Source: [Phialemoniopsis] sp. UDSM-2020 (Eukaryota; Ascomycota; Sordariomycetes; Thyridiales; Thyridiaceae). From it: a DNA stretch of 64,000 nucleotides. Shown piece by piece: positions 46,968-56,349 of this stretch. The position numbers and the translations under genes are program-made. Under the pieces are notes generated by a model that was not told the DNA's origin, searched no databases, and saw only the letters and a program-made list of their open reading frames with translations. The stretch lies in the NCBI GenBank assembly GCA_018873225.1, contig JAEILZ010000010.1, forward strand, positions 372,001 to 436,000, written 5' to 3'. Within the stretch, counting starts at the first letter, position 1, and the number at the start of each line of letters is the position of its first letter.

Positions 46968-48097
46968 ATGCGGCTTCTACGATTGCAGCAGCCCTTGAGG
47001 GCAGCTGCTGGCTCCAGCTTCAGGCCGGCCATCTCATTTTCCTGGAACTATCGGCCGGAAATCCTGTCGCAATCACGATTCGATGCCGGCAACCAGGCCG
47101 TCGAGGGAAGGAGGAATGCTTCGGTCAAGTCGCAGGGTGCGTACAAATTGACGTCCAAGAAGACGATACCGAAGAAGCTCGGCGCCAAGAGGACTGGAGG
47201 TATGTCGTTCCCGTACAATCTGCACTCGATTCGCTTCCACTCGCTGGCCGGTTTACTGACTATTGACCTCTTTCCAATTGTCCAGACCAGTATGTCATCC
47301 CTGGCAACATCATCTACAAGCAGCGCGGCACCCTATGGCATGCAGGCGAGAACGCCATCCTCGGACGTGACCACACGATTCATGCTGCTGTCTCGGGATT
47401 CGTCAAGTACTACCGCGACCCGGCCCGGCATCCGACCCGCCAGTACATCGGCGTCGTCTTCAACCGCGAAGACAAGCTGCCCTACCCGCCCAATGCCATG
47501 CGTAAGCGCAAGCTGGGACTCGTCGCTGTCCCCCGCAAGCCCGAGGTCAAGAGCGAGGCTCTTAGTCTTAGTGGCATACCGCGAAGAGTTATCCGGAAGG
47601 AGGGCGTGATGGAGATCCAGGAGGCCATCCGGGCCGCGCAAGAGGTCGATGCCGAGATCGAGGCGGCGGAGAACCAGCAGCCGGCCGCCGACGGCAGCAA
47701 GAAGAACACCAAGTACCGCACGCAGGCGGCCTACCTCGCCCGCCGGTGGTCGGAGCGCATGCGCATCAAGCGGTCCAACCGCGTCCTGCTGCTGCAGAAG
47801 GACTACAGCTACCGCGAGGCCAACTCGGCCATCGGTCGCCTGATGGGCAAGCACCGGGGCAAGACGCCCGGGACGGTCGTCCTGGGCAGCCGGCACGGCA
47901 AGCTCCGCGCCCGCAGGAGGAAGCGCGACGCCGAGTTTGCGCAGCGGCAAGAGGCGCTGAGGCAGCGGCGGGTGATGGCGGCGGCGCGCGAGAAGGAGAG
48001 GCAGGAGATGCTGGCCAAGAGGGCGGCCAAGGCCAAGGCCAAGAAGGAGGGCAAGGAGGGGAAGAAGGACAAGAAGGACAAGAAGGTCGCTGCATAG
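46968..48097 (+). CDS. MRP7: Mitochondrial large-subunit ribosomal protein bL27m
   Basis: Component of the mitochondrial 54S ribosomal subunit near the peptidyl-transferase centre. Exon 1 is 46968..47199, the intron 47200..47285 and exon 2 47286..48097, giving 347 aa. An Arg-rich mitochondrial targeting N-terminus (MRLLRLQQPLRAAAGSSFRP) precedes the bL27 core: KTIPKKLGAKRTGDQYVIPG, IIYKQRGTLWHAGENAILG and GRDHTIHAAVSG. Beyond the core lies a fungal-specific C-terminal extension of about 200 residues ending in a Lys-rich helix (KAKKEGKEGKKDKKDKK). The splice joins TG to DQYV in the phase the family requires. Confidence 0.95.
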
Positions 48098-49103
48098 ATG
48101 GGGCAGGAGAATAATTGTAAGATATCCAAAGACTGTGTTGTAAGCCATATGGATGTGTACACTGTAAATATACTAGAGACTCTGGAACACATGCGCATGT
48201 ATTCTGTGAGGTGCCACGTCGATGAGGATGGCGAGTAGCCCCTGACTGAAACGTCCATATCAGTGTACACTGCTCACTGTCTTGTAATGAATTGCATCGA
48301 ATGAACTGAACCATAGGAATGAGATAAAGTATTGGAAACTCGAAGGGCCTAAAAAGGACGATGGTGATCAAGTCAATGCATGGCGGAGGTGCTCTTAAGC
48401 CATTTGGGCCATCGGTTTAGGGATGGATGCCCCATAGACAGAGCACTGGGTGCCCTAAAGCTAGCCGCTTCCAGGGCAAACTACGGAGGGTGGGCCACTA
48501 TTGCATCGTGCTAAGAAAGTAAACATGGCTCACTAAAAGATACCTATTGATTCTGTGGTTTGCATCACCTTGCTTCTCTCCGAGATGCAACATTCTCCTT
48601 AGTATCTGGATGCTCACTTAAAGCAGTCTGTCTCTCAGATTGTATGAGCGATACAAGCACTTGACTTGGGAGGACCGCGTTCGCTTCAGTAGGAGACGCG
48701 TTCCCTCGTGTTTATCACGACGGGATTGAGACCAAGCAGGGCCACATCTGACCTGTCCCGATTTGATGTTTTCCCGGTGAGTCTGGTACTTGCTCTTTCT
48801 CCAAACACCATGATATCGCGTAAATTTGCCGGCTCATCAATGATCTTAGTTTCCTATCAGATCTGCTGTCCATCGATTTGCCAACTTTTGATTGGTGCTT
48901 GGATCGGAAGTCTCTTTTTGTGCAGGAAGCCGCGATGAGCCATGTTGGCAAACAAAGAACAAAGCAGGCAGTCACCACTTGCGCCCTGGCCTTCTGTCCG
49001 AGAAGAGCTCATCACACAGATTGAAGTGAACCGAGCCACACATTGCCAGGGGGATTCCTGAGATCTCTTGAACGGTTCGCAAACAGATCTCCTGCCACAT
49101 CAA
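48098..49103. other. Intergenic region
   Basis: 1 kb between two plus-strand genes. No frame here looks coding. It holds the bL27m 3' UTR and the promoter of the cupin gene. Confidence 0.5.
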
Positions 49104-51041
49104 ATGGGTTCCATGTCCGACATGGCCTCTTCTGGCAGTGTCGCGAAAAAGAGGAAGCGACCCCGAGCGAGCGACGAACGTACAAGCTCTCGTTTGTCCG
49201 CCACTTCCCAACGATCCCACCCAGCTGCCACCAATGCGCATCTCACTTCTCCTGTTAGAAGTACGCTCTCGGAGTCTGAACTCGGGCCGGGACAGGACTT
49301 TAGCATCATCCTTGCCCGTGCTGTTGAACCTCCGCCAAAGCGCCGCCTAGTCGATGTTCTCAAATGGCGGCCAAAGAGTCTCTCATCGTCACCACAGTTA
49401 TTCTTCGATGTGAATCGGCCTCATAAATCGACCCAGGTCAAGGTTGAAACCTCGCCCTGCATCACGTCCAAGGTCTCACTCCAAAGCTCAAGCGCTACAG
49501 ACCGTCCTAGTCCAATTCTTGGTGGGAAATGCCAGCCGTCCAAGTCACCATCTCCTTTGGCAAGAGATGTGCCCACAGACGACTCGCATCTGGTCCCATT
49601 GCAAGACCAGACGCCAGTCCTAGCAAAGAAGCTAGACAATTCACGTGAGAACAGCAAAGGTGCGGCAGTTCCTATTCAAAAGCCAAGCCCAAACATCCGG
49701 CTAGCTCAAGCGGCCCTCAGTATCTCGGCTCGAGAACGCCGCAGAGGAAAGAAGAAGTGTTCCGACGATGGGCAGTTCAAGATATCCCGGCACAAGCGCG
49801 AGCCATTACCCGCTGATTTGGCTATCGATCTGCAGAGCCTTCGGCCAAAAGAAGGGGAGGTAAAGGGCCAAGTCGAAGTGGTCCTAGACCAGGGCAACAC
49901 TGGGGCACCAGCCCAAAATCATAGCAAGAAGCAAGGCAGCATCTTCGATGGTGACCTGCCGAGCCCCGTCTTGGATCTGGATGGATCAGAGGTTTGGGGC
50001 TACATCAGACCCTACTTAGGCTCCTTTCGAGACCTGCCAACCCGCAGCTTTGACCTTGCTCTCCTCCGTTACCCTCTTCAGCGTAGACTGAGCATCGAGT
50101 GGCAACACAGACTCCGTAAACATGGAGCACGGGCAACTCGTTGCAGGGACTTCACGGCTGCCTTGCTCTTTTTGACGGGCTCAAGGGGCCTGTGCACCAA
50201 CTGCGGCCATCACGCCGAGTTGCCCTTTGACGAGTGCATTGCACTACCCCTCGGAGCATCTCAAGAACTCAAAGACTACTTTGGCGTGTTTTCTTGCAGT
50301 AATTGCTTCGTCCAGTCACACTCTCGTCCATGTGTCTTTGTCCGATCACACAACGAGGCTACAGATGGGGCTTACCAACCCAAGCTCCTCGGTGAGGTGA
50401 GCGACAACAAACGCTTGACCCGGAGTGCGGCGAATTCGTTGGCCCTTGAGGGCAAAACACTTCATAAGCCTAACAATGTGGTACTACAAGAGCCACACCC
50501 GGGTGTTGACTCAAGCAGCGCCAGTGTAGTCGCCGCCCCTGATGCCGTCGAGGAAATGGAAACGGCCGAAGTAACTAGTCGTATATCGACTTCTACTTAT
50601 GCGGGCATTAGCTCTCTTGAAGCAGAGGCATGGGAATTCGCCCCAGGTCGTATCAGAATCACCACAGATCAAGGTACTGACAGTAAGTCACGTCCAAAGT
50701 CCTATGTTTTCATCACCAATGGATGGTTGCTGACGTAGTTTACAGATGTTGCGTTTTCGAATGCCTACCTTGCCCAGAACCATATGGTTCAGATCTCCAG
50801 TAATGTTGCATGTCAGGTTGTCACGATCAAGCCTTGCAGCCCATATGCCTTCAAGGTTGACTCGGAGCGACTGCAAGTGTGCTTTCTGGCGGCTGGAAAG
50901 CTTTCCGTCAAGATACAGGGGGTAGAGTTCAAACTGGGCCCCCAAGGCGTGATGAAGATAGAGCCTGGAGAGTCAGTGATGGCCGAGAACTGGCAATACA
51001 CCGATGCTGTGGTACAGATCACCGCAATCTCGACAGATTAA
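49104..51041 (+). CDS. Cys-rich (DUF3716-like) protein with C-terminal CENP-C-type cupin
   Basis: Exon 1 is 49104..50682, the intron 50683..50745 and exon 2 50746..51041, giving 624 aa. The first 290 residues are disordered, Ser/Pro- and Lys-rich, with basic patches (VAKKRKRPR, RERRRGKKK). Around residues 360-412 there is a Cys array, LCTNCGHHAELPFDECIAL then SCSNCFVQSHSRPCVFVRS, fitting the fungal DUF3716 pattern. The last 90 residues (DSERLQVCFLAAGKLSVKIQ, FKLGPQGVMKIEPGES) resemble the dimerising cupin of CENP-C/Mif2. The CENP-C signature motif itself is not seen. Both calls are by eye. It may bind chromatin or form dimers. ATGs at 49104 and 49113 are close alternatives. Confidence 0.8.
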
Positions 51042-52190
51042 GGCTTCATTCACTTGACTAGGGAGCTTATTGCTTCGGTGGCCTTCTTGATTTGGGCAAG
51101 GGGGCGTTGGGAAGTGGGATCAAAGTCACAAGTGGTGCTTGGGAGGAGTTTATGCTGGTGACCACCTTGATAGTCCGAACAGCAAGAAAGCAACCCCGCT
51201 ATCTTGCCTGACATTATATACTGAGGGATACAATTGGGCATCCGGCCTATCTCATCAACGAATCAAAGTTCCGTTGTGCTAGCTTCTCATACTCTCCTTC
51301 ACGGCGTTGAGTTGTCTAAATACGACAAGGCTAATCACCCCGTATTTCCTAGACTTGTGTAGTGTCGCCAGCATTTGATTGACTTTTGTCGCCAATCAAC
51401 CTACTGTACACACATTGCGGACTCTCTTAGAAGGAAGAGAATAGTCATGCAACCCCGTGTTGCATACTTGGCACGTCAATCCCTGGGGTTTTTTCCTTGA
51501 ATAAGCGAAGGCGCGATCTGTCAATTTGGCCCTTTGCATCTTGGTATGACACCTGTAAGCTATGACATTTAGAGAGCATCGAGTCGACCGTTCATCGTCA
51601 TTGAGGCGGGCTTTTGCCGTCCTTGCAGTAACGCAGGATCCGACGAAAGCTAGGGTTGACCTCATGATCCACGACACGGACACCAACGTGGACAATACCG
51701 TTTCGTCAGACTCAATATCTATTAAGTAAGTGCTTTTCTCTGGAGAATCTGTTACATCATAAGCTGCCTCTTGCTAGTGGGGCGTCGAGCTTGGCGGTGA
51801 AATTTTGGGGTGGCCAGGCGCACCTGCAAGACCCGCACGCACCAATAAGCTTTTTGGGCGTCGTGTCGTGTTGTGCAAAGCTTGAAAGTCTCGGTGTGCG
51901 TTGAAGGGAGCAGGTGCAGCAGCTGACCGCTCCACTTTCTTCATCATAGTTGAGCTGGGATCCGTCAAGCCGCAATATTCCGACCATGCGATATCTGCAA
52001 CAACACACAGGACCACGGGATTGCTGATTCTGACGCCTGCAAACATCGAAGGTCCTGACTCACTGCTCTTTTACCTGTGCTTGTGGTTATCTTTCGTGGC
52101 ACCAAGAGTCAGGCACACCTTCAAGAAATACCAATATCAAAGCGGGCTATATATCTTCGAACAACAACAAATCTGAGCCCGAGCAGCATT
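51042..52190. other. Intergenic region upstream of the glutaminase
   Basis: 1.15 kb. The glutaminase frame is open upstream to 52077 but without a well-placed ATG. No other coding frame is supported. Confidence 0.5.
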
Positions 52191-53573
52191 ATGAAATCAC
52201 CCATTCCCGACTACCTCAACCAGGTCCTGGAGAGCACACGACCAATCGACACGGGAGAGCCTGCCAAGTATATCCAGGCCCTGGCCAAGGCCGACACCTC
52301 CAAGCTTGGCGTCGCGCTTGCTATGGTAGATGGCAACCTGTACTCAGCGGGAGATGATCGAGTCGAGTTTTCAATCCAGTCCATCTCCAAGGCCTTTGTG
52401 TACGCACTAGCAATCGAAGATGCAGGGCTGGACCACGTCTTGGAGAAGATTGGGGTAGAGCCCTCAGGAGGCGCCTTCAATGGTGTGCCTACTTCAGACC
52501 GCGGCAACGACAGACCCATGAACCCCATGATCAACGCCGGCGCCATTACTGCGCACTCGCTGGTCGTGTCGCCGGATGCTACTGTGGAACAGAGGACGGA
52601 TCGTATTCTCCAGACCTTGTCCAGGTTGGCAGGACGCCAGTTGACTATCGACGAGGAAGTGTATCAGGACGAGCTAAAGGAGGCCAGTCGCAATATGGGC
52701 ATTGGGTATCTACTCAAGGGAGCCGGTATCATCGACTGTGACCCTCAGGATGCTGTCAGGGGCTACATCCGTCAGTGTGCGATCAAGGTCAACGTCCGTG
52801 ATCTGGCCATGATGGCAGCGACTCTCTGCAACTCTGGGGTGCATCCCATCTCTGGTGACCGCATTATCCCTCACGAAAGTGTACGCCAGGTTCTTTCTGT
52901 CATGACCACCTGCGGCATGTATGATGGAGCCGGTACTTGGCTTTCGAACGTCGGGATACCAGCAAAGAGCGGAGTCGCGGGCGGTATTCTCGGCGCCCTG
53001 CCGGGCCAGGTCGGAATCGCCGCCTTCTCTCCAAAACTTGATTCACGCGGCAACAGCGTACGCGGCGTCGCGATATGCGAGCGCCTGTCGAGAGATATGG
53101 GTTTGCACATGATGGACGCCAGCCAGATCTCGAGGGCTACAGTGCGGGTGGCGGTCGCGACTGTTATCCCGGGTGACCGTCCAAAGACCAAGCGAAAAGT
53201 CATCATCTTCAGCCTCCGAGGTGCTGTTCGTTTTGCCGGTCTGGAACGCTTGAGCCGCGCCATCACTTACAGGATGAGCCCGCCGGGTCCCAACAATCCC
53301 GACGCGGGGAAGTACATGGATGCTTACGCCGTGGTCATCTCTCTTCGCGAGGTCTACTCGCTAAACAACATTGCACGGCAGATCTTGCACGACGACATTG
53401 ATCGACTTGTCATTGATAACAGGTTCGTGATAGTGATCGATCCTACCAAAGTCTTACGGATGGACGAAACCGATCTGCCACCGTCTCTCCGTATCGTGGC
53501 TTCCGAAGCCGAAGCTCAGGAGTGCGTGGGAGGAACCGGGAGCAAAGTCTTCTACTCGACAGAGACTTGGTAG
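52191..53573 (+). CDS. Serine-type glutaminase with C-terminal STAS-like domain
   Basis: Hydrolyses glutamine to glutamate and ammonia. A single intronless exon of 460 aa. The N-terminal 310 residues are a bacterial GlsA-type glutaminase of the serine beta-lactamase fold. SIQSISKAFVYALA carries the catalytic Ser-x-x-Lys, followed by NPMINAGAI and PAKSGVAGGILG with the conserved turn. The C-terminal part (about 330-440: KVIIFSLRGAVRFAGLERLS, YAVVISLREVY) looks like a STAS domain, an arrangement known in bacterial glutaminases. The lack of introns, unlike most genes here, fits but does not prove transfer from bacteria. There is no signal peptide, so it is probably cytosolic. Confidence 0.92.
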   Translation: MKSPIPDYLNQVLESTRPIDTGEPAKYIQALAKADTSKLGVALAMVDGNLYSAGDDRVEFSIQSISKAFVYALAIEDAGLDHVLEKIGVEPSGGAFNGVPTSDRGNDRPMNPMINAGAITAHSLVVSPDATVEQRTDRILQTLSRLAGRQLTIDEEVYQDELKEASRNMGIGYLLKGAGIIDCDPQDAVRGYIRQCAIKVNVRDLAMMAATLCNSGVHPISGDRIIPHESVRQVLSVMTTCGMYDGAGTWLSNVGIPAKSGVAGGILGALPGQVGIAAFSPKLDSRGNSVRGVAICERLSRDMGLHMMDASQISRATVRVAVATVIPGDRPKTKRKVIIFSLRGAVRFAGLERLSRAITYRMSPPGPNNPDAGKYMDAYAVVISLREVYSLNNIARQILHDDIDRLVIDNRFVIVIDPTKVLRMDETDLPPSLRIVASEAEAQECVGGTGSKVFYSTETW

Positions 53574-54022
53574 AGCTTTGCTTGGAACGGACGAAAAGTT
53601 GTTCGCTGATTGATGACTTGAAGGGAAACGCAATGTCGCTCAAACAAGAGCAGTCGACGCTCGGATCTAGTCGTCTAATCAGGTGTTGGTTGGCAAGAGG
53701 TGAGGATGGATATTCGGGTCCTTCTTAAATACCGAAGCTAGCCAGCCTGGAGGAGGCCTTGCCGTGCTGACTCGAGCCACTCTCGTAAAGCATGCCCGCC
53801 AAGAAGAGTGCTCCACGCAGCACGCTACCTGTGCCGCCGGGGGTGCCAGCGATTCGGGCCTTGCCTAATTAAGAACTTTACGACGGGCCTGATTAGGAAC
53901 AGTACGATTGGAGATGTTTAAAGTCAGACATATATAAAAGCATCGGTCTTATAACCAACCGCATCTTTGTGCTCGCCGGTGATTTCTATCTCGAAAGATT
54001 TTCGGGCCTCACGTCGTTCACC
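53574..54022. promoter_or_regulatory. Promoter of the alpha/beta hydrolase gene
   Basis: 449 bp. A good TATA box (TATATAAA, 53931-53938) lies about 85 nt before the ATG, close enough to suggest a short leader and a regulated gene. Confidence 0.5.
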
Positions 54023-54871
54023 ATGGCCTCGCATTTACCAGCAGACACAGCGAGCACGTCATTGTCGTTCACTTCATTGAATGACGAACAGCCGACAACC
54101 ATTGTCCTTCTCCACGGAGGCTTTACATGTCGCCTGGAGTTTGCCCTCGTCATTCCCCACCTCTCTGACTTTCACATCCTTCTTCCCGATCTACCGTTGC
54201 ATTCCGCGTCACGTCACATCAAACCAGGGACGACTGACAGCTCGGCCCGGCATGTCGCACAACTCATCCGATCTCATGCCCACGGCGGAAAGGCACACGT
54301 TGTCGGCATGTCCATGGGCGGCTACATCGGCCAATGCCTCGCGCTGGACCAGCCTGACCTCGTACTCTCGCTCTTTGTCTCGGGCGCCGCTCCAGTAGTC
54401 GGGAAACGATTGTTCTTGGCGCGTTGGACAAGCCTGACCTATTATACCATGAAGTTGATGCTGTGTTGGTTGCCGGAATGGGTGTATAAATCTCAATCGG
54501 CGGCACAGGGCCTCAAGCTCAGCGACGAATTGCTAGCAGAGCTGAGGAGCAACATCACCTGGGACCTGTGCCAGGATATGTTCCCTTGGATCTTGACCTT
54601 CACTTTGGATGATGTGCAGCAGTTGAAGGTACGGACCCTGTCCATCGCTGGGGCCAAAGGGGACGATGTGCCGATGATCGAGAGGACGGCCGATGCATTG
54701 AGGAACAGACGGACTAGTCAGGACACGCCGTGGCCCGAGGACGGGTCAGGAGCAGTTGTGATAAGGGAGGCAACGCATCCCTGGGACATGCAGTTTCCAG
54801 AGCTGTTTGCTCGTGGAATCGCGGCTTGGGTGAATCAAGAACAGTTACCTAGCGAGTTCGAGAGGCTTTGA
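54023..54871 (+). CDS. Alpha/beta-fold hydrolase
   Basis: A single exon of 282 aa. The fold is recognised from IVLLHGGF (oxyanion hole), VVGMSMGGYIGQ (Gly-x-Ser-x-Gly nucleophile) and a C-terminal EATHPWDMQFPE that holds the candidate catalytic His. The acid residue is likely the Asp in KGDDVPM. There is no signal peptide. It is close in layout to esterases and MhpC-type hydrolases, but the substrate cannot be told. The frame is open upstream to 53969 only from a GTG, so the ATG at 54023 is chosen. Its stop is 109 bp from that of the convergent MocA-type gene. Confidence 0.88.
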   Translation: MASHLPADTASTSLSFTSLNDEQPTTIVLLHGGFTCRLEFALVIPHLSDFHILLPDLPLHSASRHIKPGTTDSSARHVAQLIRSHAHGGKAHVVGMSMGGYIGQCLALDQPDLVLSLFVSGAAPVVGKRLFLARWTSLTYYTMKLMLCWLPEWVYKSQSAAQGLKLSDELLAELRSNITWDLCQDMFPWILTFTLDDVQQLKVRTLSIAGAKGDDVPMIERTADALRNRRTSQDTPWPEDGSGAVVIREATHPWDMQFPELFARGIAAWVNQEQLPSEFERL

Positions 54872-54980
54872 AGATTCATATCAAGCAAGTAACAATGGAC
54901 ACAATCTTATTATCAAGTCTAAGGTGGCTTGTCTGTCCTTGGCACTGTGACAGAGATGAGCAACAAAACGGGTTCCCCTC

Positions 54981-56063
54981 TTAGCGGCTGGCATTAGCCA
55001 GCATCTGTGCCTTGACGCACAATTCTGCAGCCTTGAAGGCGTGTGCCTGGCTCATGGCGTTTTCCGTACGGTTGACGCAGTCCAGAATCAACTCGCCAAA
55101 GAAGGGGAATCCGACTTTGCCGGCTACCGGGTGACGGGACTCGCCCTCTTTGTTGACTAGGTAGACCACATCCTGCTCGCCGCGTGTGATATCGACGTAC
55201 TTGCGGATCTCAATGTAGCCCTCCGTGCCCAGGATCGTCAAACGGCCATCTCCCCAGCTAGACAGTCCGTCAGGAGTGAACCAGTCGCAGCGGAAGTAGC
55301 CTGTTGCGCCGTTCTCACCCGCCAACATGGCATCGCCAAAGTCCTCGAACTGCGGATGCTGCGGGTGGGCAAAGTTGCGCACCTGGCTAGCCACGACCTG
55401 TGCATCGGTGTTGTCTGTATAGTACAGGAACTGTTCGACCTGGTGGCTGCCGATATCGCAAAGGATGCCGCCAAAGAACTGCTTGTCGTAGAACCAGCCT
55501 GGTCGGCCTTGGCTCAGTACTCCTTCGCGATGCGGGCCGGTGCCGATAGTCTGGATGACGCGGCCGATGGCGCCTTGCTTCACCAGTTGTCCGGCAAACA
55601 CGGAGCTCTCGCTGTGGAGACGCTCGCCGTAGTAAACAGAGTACTTCCGGCCCGTTTCCGCAGCTTTGCGTTTCGCGGCCTCGAGTTGGGCCAAGGTTGT
55701 CAAGGGGGCTTTGTCGGTGAAGTAGTCCTTCCCTGCGTCCATCACCTTCAAGCCCAACGCGCAGCGCTCCGAAGGGACCGCTGCACTGGCTACAAGCTTC
55801 ACGCTGTCATCCTTGAGGATGGTGTCTAGCGACTCGGCGATCTGGACTTGCTGCTGTGGGTATTGGCGGACAAAGACCTCAGTCTTGGCTGGATCAGGGT
55901 CATACACCCACTTCAGCGTTGCGCCCGCTTCCACCAGCCCATTGCACATCCCGAACACATGCGGGTGATCTAGGCCCGCAGCTGCAATGACGAATGTGCC
56001 CGCCTCCACCACTGGTTGTGGCTTGCCCTTCGGTGCGTAGTTCATGCCATCCTGATTGCCCAT
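54981..56063 (-). CDS. Gfo/Idh/MocA-family oxidoreductase
   Basis: NAD(P)-dependent dehydrogenase, typically acting on sugars, inositols or diols. A single exon of 360 aa. The N-terminal Rossmann fold begins with VIAAAGLDHPHVFGMC. The family's catalytic lysine is in DYFTDKAPLTT. GGILCDIGSHQVEQF matches the conserved GG.l.D.G.H motif of the C-terminal domain. The frame is open for 139 more codons upstream, but the sequence there is Arg/Ser/Pro-rich and unlike the family, so the ATG at 56063 is preferred. It lies 286 bp downstream of the CorA-like gene on the same strand and is convergent with the hydrolase gene. Confidence 0.9.
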   Translation of the reverse strand: MGNQDGMNYAPKGKPQPVVEAGTFVIAAAGLDHPHVFGMCNGLVEAGATLKWVYDPDPAKTEVFVRQYPQQQVQIAESLDTILKDDSVKLVASAAVPSERCALGLKVMDAGKDYFTDKAPLTTLAQLEAAKRKAAETGRKYSVYYGERLHSESSVFAGQLVKQGAIGRVIQTIGTGPHREGVLSQGRPGWFYDKQFFGGILCDIGSHQVEQFLYYTDNTDAQVVASQVRNFAHPQHPQFEDFGDAMLAGENGATGYFRCDWFTPDGLSSWGDGRLTILGTEGYIEIRKYVDITRGEQDVVYLVNKEGESRHPVAGKVGFPFFGELILDCVNRTENAMSQAHAFKAAELCVKAQMLANASR

Positions 56064-56349
56064 TATCGCGCTGATTGACACAACTTCTACTCTGATGCGG
56101 ATGTTGTATGAAGAAGAGTTCTGGGTCAAACTTCTCGACGGCCGAGAATTCCGGATTCGCACAGAGTACATATATGTAGGCAGCAGTGGAGAAACGGACT
56201 CCGTTCGGGAGCTTCCGACACATATTCGGTACCAACTTTCGCGAGCGGGCGGGGTTGGACGACGGAGCTGGCTAGCTTCCGTTGGTAAACAGTGTCTAGT
56301 CCCACCACGCCCCGGTTCGTCTGCTGCACAATCTTGGGCGTCTTTCGAC

